This document shows, one piece after another, positions 57,201 to 64,000 of a stretch of 64,000 nt of DNA (the first letter of the stretch is position 1; each line of letters opens with the position of its first letter). The stretch covers positions 1-64,000 of the IMG/VR virus record IMGVR_UViG_3300025674_000016. One strand, 5' to 3'. The notes under the pieces were generated by a model. That model was not told the origin of the DNA and did no database searches. It was given only the letters and a program-made list of their open reading frames with translations. Both the position numbers and the translations under genes were made by a program. Origin of the DNA: a virus.

Positions 57201-59853
57201 AAACACCTATACACAGTTCCATAACGGGACACCTGCAAACGTTAAGCCCAGTCCTCTATATGCTCGCAGGGATTTATATTATTCTGGTAGTGGAGAGGTT
57301 TTTGCTTGCGGCGATGCTAACTGGCAAGCAGCAGAACAATCCGGTAAGTATCCTTTTTATGATACATATGATGATTTCTCTGAGGAAATTAAAAGATATG
57401 GAAAAGATTATTCCATCGTACCAGAGTTTAGAATATCAGATCACATGGAATATTTTCTCAATGAAACTGAGCTTCCTGATGATCCTAGGGGTTTTAGGAC
57501 AATAATAGACGACCTCTTTAAGACGGAGGGCGCAAGCATAACTTCTAGTGCAGACCCCTCTTTTATTGAAGGAAAAGGTTTTTATCAAGTCTATTCTACT
57601 TCTGACTTTTTAAAATACTTTGATATTCTTGAGGCAGACCATAGTGCAAACGAACAAATAGGTGGCGCAAATTCAATTAGGCTGACATGCAAGGCCATTA
57701 AGAAGTTTAGGCCAAGAGAAGGCTTCTACCCCGCACAAAGAACTATGCAATTGGCAACTTTGTTTAGCAAGTCTTTTGGAAAATATACAAACCTTGAAGG
57801 TTCTGACGCAAACTTTAGAACAATGATGCAGCCTTTCTTTGCCCCTGGTATTATGTACAACTCAATAAAGTCTGGTGTTGCTGTTGATTATCCCGTTTAT
57901 TTGCAGCCTTATGATAAGTTTGTAATTGATGATTCCCTGTCTGTGGGTACTGCTGCTTGGACTCAACTTGCCCTATATTCCGCTGGCGGATATATCAGTA
58001 CTGGATATCCGCCCTTTTACGGCAGAGCTGCAAATTTGGGAAGATACGGAAGCTTAAATGGCAGTAACAAAAAAGAATATGTTTTAAGCTCAAGCTTCCA
58101 GGCTAGAGTGCCATTTGAGGCAATCTTAGACCCATCAATAATTTCTAATGCCCCAATTCATGATAATGAGCCTCACATTAGTGCGTCTTTAAATTCAACT
58201 GCTAGTTTTTATGGTGGGCCAACTATTAATCTTTATTCGCTCGCGGCCCACAACTTTACGGCAGAAGTGGCTAGTTTCTATTTGAAGGGTGGAGGGTTCA
58301 CCTCAATAACATCTAAATCGTCAAGAACACCTAGCTTTTTAACAGTTGAGAAAGTGGGAAATGAGTATAAAGAATACTCTATGGATGTTATCTTAACAGC
58401 ACAATTAGGGCAACAGACTAGTGTTGAAGTTGGTAGCCTTTTTGGAGGAACAACAGAATATGACATTATAACAAAAACTATAGAGATGTATGATAACCCA
58501 ACGGCTTTTGGTCCAATCTGCAATTCAAACTCAAACTCAGGCTCTTTGGAATACGAAGTTGGTGTGCTGGTTGGTACTCCTCTTCATAGTATTACTGCAT
58601 CATATGTTGATGTTACGCCATTTACTCCACCATATTATAATGGTTTTTCAAGAGTAAGGCTAACATACAAGCCAACATTTGACAGAACAACCTTAAGGGG
58701 CTTATTGACAAACATAACAGCCTCTTTTTATAGAGGTTCGATTATGAACTCTGGTTCTTCCGCAGTTTGTGCAACAGACGCAATGCAAATAACAGCATCA
58801 GTAAATGTATTTGACCCAGCTAAGTGCATGCTTACAGATAAATTAGTAGAGTTTGATGAATTAGGAAATATTATTTCAATAAAAGAAGATCCCGATGCTG
58901 GGGATAGGTGGGTAATCTCTACAAAGTTCGAGACACCAGTATTAGATTTTTCAAACGCGGAAAGAGACATTCCCTCTGATGGTAGCGAAGATCGGGGTGT
59001 TGTTCCAAAAGGCATGTGGCACCAATACGGAGAGATACCAACAGGGGAAGAACAAGGCATCTTTTTGCAAATTAAAAACATACCAGAAAGCGAGAAGGAC
59101 AACATAAATCTTACTGGTTCACTTGCAGATCTTGTTGGTTTCGACAACCAACAAAGAACAAAAAAGATTGGACAATTGCCAGATTCAAAAGAAGTTTATG
59201 AAGCAATTGTTGCGATACCTTTCCTTGAGGGTGAGAATGGAGAGCAGAGATTTTTACCCATTCCAAGGCAAGAAGTGGACGCTTCGCTGCTAAACTTAAC
59301 TAACGTACTTAATGTGCAAGCAAGGCCAGTTCTGAATAGTCCAATCACACCAGAACTCCCATCTGCAAATTCTGTTACAAATATGGTGAGAAAAATGCAA
59401 AAATATGTGTTCCCACCAAGATTTGATTTCTTGACTTACTCTGACATAGATCCTTTTGCTATGTATATTTTTGAATTTAAACATGTATTCTCAAAACAGG
59501 ACTTGGCAGACATGTGGCAGAACCTAAGCCCAGCGTCTGCCACAAGTTTTCAGGTTGCAGAGTCCGCGATTCAGCATGATATTCTTGCTAGGGAACTGAT
59601 TAGCTCGGATGATATAAATGGCATGACGGCTAGCGGTAAATTGAGATGGATGGTGTTTAAGGTAAAACAGAAGGGCTCAAAGAACTATTATGAAAAAACA
59701 CTAGCAAACTCAGATGATGACAGGTTCAATGTTGCGCTACCTGGTAGAGATGATGTTGTTCCTGAATATAGTTACAACTGGCCTTATGATTATTTTTCAC
59801 TAGTGGAGCTAATTAAGCTAGAAGCAGAAGTCGAGTATACCAAGAAGGAGTAG
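51280..59853 (+). CDS. Giant tail protein with LamG-like domain (2857 aa)
   Basis: A 2857-residue protein, the largest here. A concanavalin/LamG-like beta-jellyroll lies near residues 180-370 (NNGVTIEFWFKQDSF, WKHYAFNFTKKI, VKFYVNGDLN, GSIDEFRFWKTSRSS), which often binds sugars. A second, weaker copy may lie near 830-890 (KRFFIGAHRENLTG, KVWYDYISNEDL). The rest alternates helical and beta segments with many Tyr/Asn and no enzymatic motif. The size and LamG domain suggest a tail/baseplate protein contacting host glycans. Confidence 0.7.
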   Translation: MSIKDLFQPKRALKVLSQKSVEEVASDVESVEYLRLAIQDKKRFFPQVDFSRPGTFSKFGSAEEYFESSIFRIYAQYPYDGSLKEKLQWELSSSYLDLHIFENEYPRTNGYAIFSPSGWGTLQTTVGDYGESNSDEYITLKGGPNKDPNTSETKKIFPSDGGIANIYDTSNNRESNLKFDLRNNGVTIEFWFKQDSFNVADTKKQVIFDLWNGQPSSSADYGRLTLEISGTAASESPFYVTAQSGTAGCFNEQIGSSIAGTGSLETWKHYAFNFTKKITSPFSSNVQVKFYVNGDLNSTQLLGTKGINEVTGDLIANIGALRTSPSGNIFHNQEMEGWGKLSGSIDEFRFWKTSRSSKQIGRYWFSQVGGGTNTDLANTDLGVYYKFNEGITEKSSIDSVVLDYSGRITNGTWTGYTTSSRNTGSAMVLSNAAEREFKDPIIRTNHPTLSDFITSKKLDGKAFDSYNSSQLYKSLPAWVLEEDEEHSANIKKLTQIMSNYFDTLHLQMDLFPHIQDVTYPSGSLTGISRPLPFSKDLLTSRGLITPDIFADATVLEYIGDRDEDREYENDLETIKNTIYKNIYNNLSFIFKSKGTEKSFRNLIRCFGVDDELVKVNMYANEYTYTFENNYKHISRRTNYADFNHPTRFNATVHQYPDSNNVNTVSYISGSKSDYLEQGLAITFETEVLFPKTFDKSSVHFFDPPGLVSSLFGAHTADTSLSDTDTTTATPDVANFQVFSVRRDETSKDVTFKLTGSAGGYFPELTSSIFADTYDNERWLLAVRVAPTKFPNVGQLDGDDDTYTINFYGVNTTFGDVSGEFELTGTIPSSQGLEIVSNPKRFFIGAHRENLTGSVLNKTDVKISNCKVWYDYISNEDLKAHSLDPASFGTSNPSRRAFLHEDNIGKKSISQAETLALHWTFETVTGSDSAGKFLVPDLSSGSVLDENRHGWISKITNRQHSGQGYGFQSNFTSSIDKDFIFSYKQQLPEILSSEDTVNIVNQDDLVFTRENRPQSFFFAIEKSMYQEISYEILKMFSTMKDFNNLIGEPVHRYRQSYKSLEKLRQLYFERVRNTPDFERFVDFYKWFDDSLSDLIRQLVPASAMMSEEIMTVVESHILERNKYWHKFPTLESQQIEPEAGARGINELSYNWKIGHAPVSSRESDNCFWWNQKAEREGVVSSGDAGADSSRGSILSASLQVFNRKLSTPHKLVVGESSVIKSGVSIHHNNKADFFKSEISTLGTPKTITASFDNYFKDCNDDRPETEKTKISLSVEDLSVLDGEAKGEMVLPFSVFSSSANPLFAISTDKEITNLHKDYSNKSYETPLQGPFTQEHVGGLQHRNIGAIDFLANTDNNTINSRPEGFRIRINGSTVYVDGASKGTDGVTNLNLPRAIFFRDETSKRPVNIKNIKSSTSNGILGNYTEDHEIVQTSNRRINNSWFTYSGSAENLETPSVLADLDSFVIGTGSFSSLEATEYTKPQRGKNKHVIVERFSAPGGPETAGDANGGIGLDALSAEYSIYNMMNYRNNIVRTSLNDRSIEHAGQFGTRQGTSISELDYDNTAAFHKVNRNTLRRIELSGSNDTIVTGTVRDNLFIQHPIPQGDLGYAWITASAISAPLGYARDSRQYPTAADTITFLSASSFGLYDDGGDIYFGIDEVEAGLSGYPMFYNFDFVGLNIGLSEPIVSSTNTIGLDSSEDVAEYINRTVAISLGPYDDYRARVLNSINLNRNGPYGYPTFKQIRTGEHKVARDQRKNNRLDHITPARRTRVLGREIAIPPVKSTVIEPPLSSRFKPMSHTLRMETRIEEGESEEKEFILKHTYANNLTYFANKFLDDRLTKFDGSPLQNNIRQIYNEITDLYIRADMDDMRNPVSDFISLRYKETIYPREENTFLNRTRSRVNYDVAEILKWRSSRIDRASGSLTNSLGEPQTASLWPLDGRFDGTGFTSATTLRVDQVVAGAASPGLDNSGELLNTYTQFHNGTPANVKPSPLYARRDLYYSGSGEVFACGDANWQAAEQSGKYPFYDTYDDFSEEIKRYGKDYSIVPEFRISDHMEYFLNETELPDDPRGFRTIIDDLFKTEGASITSSADPSFIEGKGFYQVYSTSDFLKYFDILEADHSANEQIGGANSIRLTCKAIKKFRPREGFYPAQRTMQLATLFSKSFGKYTNLEGSDANFRTMMQPFFAPGIMYNSIKSGVAVDYPVYLQPYDKFVIDDSLSVGTAAWTQLALYSAGGYISTGYPPFYGRAANLGRYGSLNGSNKKEYVLSSSFQARVPFEAILDPSIISNAPIHDNEPHISASLNSTASFYGGPTINLYSLAAHNFTAEVASFYLKGGGFTSITSKSSRTPSFLTVEKVGNEYKEYSMDVILTAQLGQQTSVEVGSLFGGTTEYDIITKTIEMYDNPTAFGPICNSNSNSGSLEYEVGVLVGTPLHSITASYVDVTPFTPPYYNGFSRVRLTYKPTFDRTTLRGLLTNITASFYRGSIMNSGSSAVCATDAMQITASVNVFDPAKCMLTDKLVEFDELGNIISIKEDPDAGDRWVISTKFETPVLDFSNAERDIPSDGSEDRGVVPKGMWHQYGEIPTGEEQGIFLQIKNIPESEKDNINLTGSLADLVGFDNQQRTKKIGQLPDSKEVYEAIVAIPFLEGENGEQRFLPIPRQEVDASLLNLTNVLNVQARPVLNSPITPELPSANSVTNMVRKMQKYVFPPRFDFLTYSDIDPFAMYIFEFKHVFSKQDLADMWQNLSPASATSFQVAESAIQHDILARELISSDDINGMTASGKLRWMVFKVKQKGSKNYYEKTLANSDDDRFNVALPGRDDVVPEYSYNWPYDYFSLVELIKLEAEVEYTKKE

Positions 59854-59858
59854 TAGCA

Positions 59859-60893
59859 TTGACTTTCTTTAATAGAAAAGAAGAAGTAATAGACATAGAA
59901 CTAACACAGTTTGGCAAACACAAGCTATCTAAAGGCATGTTCAAGCCCGCTTATTATGCTTTTTTTGATGATGATGTAATTTATGATTATAAGTTTGCTG
60001 GTATTACCACAGAGACTCAAAATCAAATAACCGACAGAATCAAAGAAACTCCAAGACTTAGAACTCAGTATGCATATAGTGGAATAGAATCTGAGATAAC
60101 AAAAAATATAGCCGACATAAGAAGAGAAAATACAGTTGGAGATAGATTAGAGTTCTTGATGATCCAGCCAACAGCAGAAAAGCATTTCAACAGTGCATCA
60201 CCAATTGGCAATTCACAACTAGGAACTCAGAAATCTCCAACATGGCAATTAAATTTTCTAAAAGGCACAATAAGTGGATCTGTGTCAATACAAACCAATG
60301 CAGAGCAACCGTCTTTGAGAATACCTCAAGTAGATGTAGAGGTAAAATATGTAACCAATGTGCTTAGAGTTGATCAAGTGCCCGAAGAAAATGAAGCTTG
60401 GAATGATTCTGCTACCGATACAACATTAAATATTGAATTTGAAGATGGAACAGATATACATGTAAAAGAAGATTATGTGGTCCTGCAAGTTGAAGAGCTT
60501 AACAGTTTAAACTTAAATAAAGAATTTGATATAGAGGTCTTTAAAGTAGAGAAAGAAGTTGTAAATGGCGAAACAACTGATAGAGAAATGCTGATCCCGC
60601 TCAAGTTTCAACCTGATTTCCAAAAAAATTATAGAATTACTGATAACAATGTTTATGTTCCAACAAGAACTAGAAGACAAGAGATATATGCTCCTGAAAG
60701 AGATAACGTTGAATATTTTCTAGACATAGATATAGATTCGCAAATTGATTCTCAATTGATGTGTGAATTGAAACCAGCAGACAGGACAAAGGGTCTATAT
60801 TCTAAAAGATTCTACGAGTGTGAAGATGTGGTGCAGGAAGTTGACAATATTTATGAACCAGAGTCTCCTTATGAAGACCCGTGTGAGGACTAA
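59859..60893 (+). CDS. Conserved tail/baseplate protein (344 aa)
   Basis: A 344-residue protein with a TTG start and AAGGAG eight bases upstream. MTFFNRKEEVIDIELTQFGK, then HKLSKGMFKPAYYAFFDDD, is a conserved opening in marine T4-like phages, within the tail module. The acidic body (YLDIDIDSQ-like, EYFLDIDIDSQIDSQ) has no enzymatic motif. It overlaps the next gene by TAATG. Confidence 0.7.
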   Translation: MTFFNRKEEVIDIELTQFGKHKLSKGMFKPAYYAFFDDDVIYDYKFAGITTETQNQITDRIKETPRLRTQYAYSGIESEITKNIADIRRENTVGDRLEFLMIQPTAEKHFNSASPIGNSQLGTQKSPTWQLNFLKGTISGSVSIQTNAEQPSLRIPQVDVEVKYVTNVLRVDQVPEENEAWNDSATDTTLNIEFEDGTDIHVKEDYVVLQVEELNSLNLNKEFDIEVFKVEKEVVNGETTDREMLIPLKFQPDFQKNYRITDNNVYVPTRTRRQEIYAPERDNVEYFLDIDIDSQIDSQLMCELKPADRTKGLYSKRFYECEDVVQEVDNIYEPESPYEDPCED

Positions 60894-63800
60894 TGGCTAA
60901 TTTAAGATTTGATACAAGAAGTATATTGGGGACTTTAGTTCCTAATGCCTATATTGATAAGATTACTCTAGAATCTAGTGGCGATGTTAATGTAGAGAAA
61001 AATCCTCATATTGATGAAGTTGCATCTTTTGGGCAGCGAAATATTAGAACAACAACTGACGAGCTAGGCCAACAGTTTATATTGACTGATGAAGAAGAAA
61101 CAGAGCAATTTGACGAGAACCAAGTCCTTGGCGGCGCAGGGTCTTTTTTAACAGTCAAAGTTGACGTGCTTTTAAAAGATATTATAGAAGACAACGCCAT
61201 CTCTTCTTGGCTGGAACAGCGCGATGTTCTTGCGCAGACCCCAAACCTACTTTCACTTCTTAATGTTGCTGCAATTGTTAGTACAGATAAAGATATAACA
61301 AATGTAATTTTAAGATCTAATAATTCGATTGCAGATATGGTCTTTGGCGGGGCAAGCTTAAAATCCAACATAATAAGCTATATATCCCCAAGAATTGGCA
61401 TAAAATCAGATCAAATATTAAACAACCCAGCATATCAAAGAATCCTAGACACTAGGGCAGAAGGCAACAGGCCGCGCTGCGAAGAGAACATAAGAGCAGA
61501 GTCGATTAGATTCAGAATATCTAATAGTAATATTGGCACTCGTGGAAGGTCAGAAATACAAGAAACATCAGACGGAGTTAGAATTAGAAATTTTAATATA
61601 AGATTTCAATTTACAGATATAAAAAATATAAATCCAAATGATTTAGATATTTTTGTTTTTGCATACATTGATATAAATAATTTTTCAGAACAATTACTTG
61701 GATTAGATACGCAATATAACTATAATAGATCTGCTTTACAATTTGCCACTGGCAATGCCGCACATAGATCTATTATATCCAATGGGTCAATTGTCAGAAA
61801 TGCTACTGCATTTAGAAAGTCAGATGGATCTTTTTGGATAGGGCCAGTTCACCAAATGCCCAACGGTGCATGGATGGCGGGGGCTTCTCATGGGGGAGGA
61901 GGTCCAGAAATATTTTTAGAAAAAGTAGTACTGCCTAACATATCCATCCAAGACTTTAGAAATATTGAGAACATAGAAAAAAATATTCAAAATCTATCCC
62001 TTTTTGAATCCACCGCATATCCAGCCTTTGGCAAGATATTCAAAGAAAGAGTAAAGAAAAATCTAACAATCTCAGATGTATCATCTTATTTCTCAGATCT
62101 TTACCTATCCAGAAGCAAAGACGATAGCGCAACTTTATTCTTTTCTTTTAATTTTGATAAGTTTGCAAAAGAAAACACAACCTATCCAAACTTACTATCC
62201 TCTATGCCAAGCTTATTGGCCGAAAATTTTGAGATTTTAAATTTAAAAATAATAAGAAGAAGAGTTCAGAAGCCAAGCAACTTTAAAAATAGTGAAATAG
62301 GATTCGAAGTTGACAGCAGAGAAATACATATATTCGATAAAGAACAAGTAGAGTCCACAGTAATACAGGCCAAGCAAGTTGGATCTTCAATACCCTCTTT
62401 AGAGGGCGCTATTTTTGGAAATTCAATTAGAGAGCTAAGAGCCACTCAAGAAATTGGAGTAAGATGCTTCTCGGTGAAAGACAGGTCCATAGGATCTTCT
62501 ACTGATGGTTTTTATCAATATGGCGTCGAAATACAAGTAAGAGATTCTTTGGCAGACTTTTTAAATTCCAAACTCGCACAACTTGTTCAAGAAAGAAAAA
62601 ACCTTTATAATTATTTTGTGGATGCATCGCGCCCATTTGGATCTCATAGAGATCCAGAAGAGTTACCAAGAGACCCACACGTTAATGTTCTTAGGCGATC
62701 CATTTCAAGCGAACCAGAAGAAGAAGAAAGAGGAAACTATAATCTATACACGAACCGCTTTACCCAAGGGTTTATTGAAAAAATTGAATCAGATTACGCA
62801 ACAAGAGAAAACCAGAAGCCTTGGATAAGAGCAACTTCTTTGATGACAGAAATACTCTTAATCTTATCTGGTGAATCTATAGGCACAGGGACTGATTTTA
62901 ATTATTTATTTGCAAGAGATATATGGACCCTATGTTCCCCGCAAACTGGTACGCCTGACGGAATTCAAACAGTTATTGGTCTTTTAGATCGGATAATCAG
63001 CAGAATGAGCAATATGTTGGGAGCCAGCCACTCAACAGTAACTGAGGACTCTACTGGTGCGACTAGAAGAAATAGTTTAGATGGCGGGGGATCTAGCTCT
63101 TCTTCTTCCGAGGCAAAGAAGAATATTCATACAATAAAATATTATTTTAATAATGCAATTTTTGATTCAAATATAATGAAGCAAACTGGTTTTCACTTCT
63201 TGCCTAGGGTCGGACAAAATGCAAGTGATTTTATTAGCGAAGGTTTTGCGGGAACAACAACTCTAACCTCTGGGCAGTTTAGAGGTAGACATGTAACAGA
63301 GGTTTTGAAATATTTTAATGATCTGAACCCGCAACTTTCCACAGAAGAGGTGACTGATTTTGAACTTATTCAAATGCTAGTAAATATTAATCCATCTAGC
63401 TTTAGTTACTTATCTACATCTACAGTCATGACAAACGGACAATCTTTCTTCTTGGACGGAGAAAGCTCAGACGATAATATTGCTATTTTGGCTAGCAATA
63501 TTATGAACCTTAAGTCGCCCCCAAACGAACCAAAAAGGATGCTCTCTCCAGTCGGCAGAAGCGCGAACGAATGGAATGAAATAACGACCTTAAAAGATAG
63601 AATTATTAGAGACAATTTGATAGATGTGTTAGCCGATAAAAATTGCACAATAGAGACCCCAGCATCACCAGCACTGTTGGTAGAAGATTTAACAATGTCT
63701 CGTTTTCAAACGAGATTGCAGAGAGATAGCGAATCTGACTTATCCGGGCAGAACGTTAATTTTAGAGATTACTTAGGAGAGTCATCTCAAGCCCCAAATC

Positions 63801-64000
63801 AATTAAGAGAAAATCTAGATAGAATAATAGATATCCACACCAGAAGAGATGGCGATGTATTCAACCCAGGTGTTATATTTCTAAAATTAATGGTAAACTT
63901 TATTGTTGATAACGAATCTTTATTTAGAGATCTGCCAGGAGGTTCTCTAGGGGACTTATCAGAACTGACGAAGATAGATAATTTTAATTTAAGAAGCGAA
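60893..64000 (+). CDS. Large tail/virion structural protein, N-terminal 1036 residues
   Basis: ATG at 60893 (TAATG overlap) opens a frame that runs without stop to the right edge, so at least 1036 residues. The start reads MANLRFDTRSILGTLVPNAY. It contains NLRFDTRS, LKDIIEDNAISSW and LGGAGSFLTVKVDVLL near the front, a Gly-rich turn (AGASHGGGGPEIF) near residue 330, and a Ser run (GGGSSSSSS) near residue 730. It is helical and beta mixed, with no enzyme motif. It is the third giant gene of the module and is probably a baseplate or fibre component. The C-terminus lies outside the window. Confidence 0.7.
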   Translation, partial: MANLRFDTRSILGTLVPNAYIDKITLESSGDVNVEKNPHIDEVASFGQRNIRTTTDELGQQFILTDEEETEQFDENQVLGGAGSFLTVKVDVLLKDIIEDNAISSWLEQRDVLAQTPNLLSLLNVAAIVSTDKDITNVILRSNNSIADMVFGGASLKSNIISYISPRIGIKSDQILNNPAYQRILDTRAEGNRPRCEENIRAESIRFRISNSNIGTRGRSEIQETSDGVRIRNFNIRFQFTDIKNINPNDLDIFVFAYIDINNFSEQLLGLDTQYNYNRSALQFATGNAAHRSIISNGSIVRNATAFRKSDGSFWIGPVHQMPNGAWMAGASHGGGGPEIFLEKVVLPNISIQDFRNIENIEKNIQNLSLFESTAYPAFGKIFKERVKKNLTISDVSSYFSDLYLSRSKDDSATLFFSFNFDKFAKENTTYPNLLSSMPSLLAENFEILNLKIIRRRVQKPSNFKNSEIGFEVDSREIHIFDKEQVESTVIQAKQVGSSIPSLEGAIFGNSIRELRATQEIGVRCFSVKDRSIGSSTDGFYQYGVEIQVRDSLADFLNSKLAQLVQERKNLYNYFVDASRPFGSHRDPEELPRDPHVNVLRRSISSEPEEEERGNYNLYTNRFTQGFIEKIESDYATRENQKPWIRATSLMTEILLILSGESIGTGTDFNYLFARDIWTLCSPQTGTPDGIQTVIGLLDRIISRMSNMLGASHSTVTEDSTGATRRNSLDGGGSSSSSSEAKKNIHTIKYYFNNAIFDSNIMKQTGFHFLPRVGQNASDFISEGFAGTTTLTSGQFRGRHVTEVLKYFNDLNPQLSTEEVTDFELIQMLVNINPSSFSYLSTSTVMTNGQSFFLDGESSDDNIAILASNIMNLKSPPNEPKRMLSPVGRSANEWNEITTLKDRIIRDNLIDVLADKNCTIETPASPALLVEDLTMSRFQTRLQRDSESDLSGQNVNFRDYLGESSQAPNQLRENLDRIIDIHTRRDGDVFNPGVIFLKLMVNFIVDNESLFRDLPGGSLGDLSELTKIDNFNLRSE

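Noticed and set aside
1-64000. tRNA genes
   Set aside because: Apart from the tmRNA I saw no cloverleaf with the conserved GGTTCGAATCC T-arm. A covariance search would be needed to exclude unusual tRNAs.

Overview
The window reads as part of a large, AT-rich, contractile-tailed phage of the wider T4 superfamily, or an uncultured relative. The supporting evidence is a gp55-type late sigma factor, a gp25-like baseplate wedge protein followed by a gp6/baseplate-J-like wedge protein, an OB-fold hub protein, several giant tail proteins, PhoH, and long runs of co-oriented genes joined by ATGA-type overlaps. No capsid, portal, terminase or polymerase gene is visible, so this is an internal segment. 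PhoH and the small Cys-rich and basic protein modules point to an aquatic or marine phage, but the host cannot be named from the sequence.

Layout. Positions 1-1032 hold four minus-strand small genes. The first two are clearly GC-richer than the rest, and the fourth is a GIY-YIG endonuclease. Positions 1098-18649 form a plus-strand accessory block: a cell-wall hydrolase, then a series of proteins that begin with short related peptides of the type MKxTKxxLKxxIxEE/A or MKxLFExxR. These peptides contain (L/I)-x-E|(G/A)-like sites. That is how T4 marks internal head proteins for packaging, prohead-protease trimming and injection, so I infer that much of this block encodes proteins carried in the capsid. 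Their bodies include a pentapeptide-repeat protein, Cys-rich proteins with long Lys/Arg linkers, an ADP-ribosyltransferase-like candidate, a protein-kinase-like protein and an HExxH metalloprotease. Mixed in are a small 2OG-oxygenase-like protein behind an unusual hairpin/promoter element, a membrane protein and a short adenylosuccinate synthetase followed by a good terminator. Positions 18798-19101 encode a one-piece tmRNA, and its 3' end abuts a convergent gene for an exported trypsin-like protease.

Positions 20025-23429 carry PhoH, a metallopeptidase and a Cas4/RecB-like nuclease. From a consensus promoter at 23434, an 11-kb sugar operon (23496-34599) follows. It holds glycosyltransferases, an exostosin-like enzyme, two methyltransferase-like proteins, a sulfotransferase, two SDR epimerases (one of GDP-mannose 3,5-epimerase type) and a sugar-isomerase-type cupin. 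These probably build a modified glycan for the virion or the host surface. Positions 34596-36327 contain small regulators and the late sigma factor. The tail/baseplate module runs from 36317 to the window end: a hub with a hydrolase-like domain, a two-enzyme (M15 peptidase plus amidase) lysin, gp25- and gp6-like wedge proteins, and very large proteins of 2089, 2857 and more than 1036 residues.
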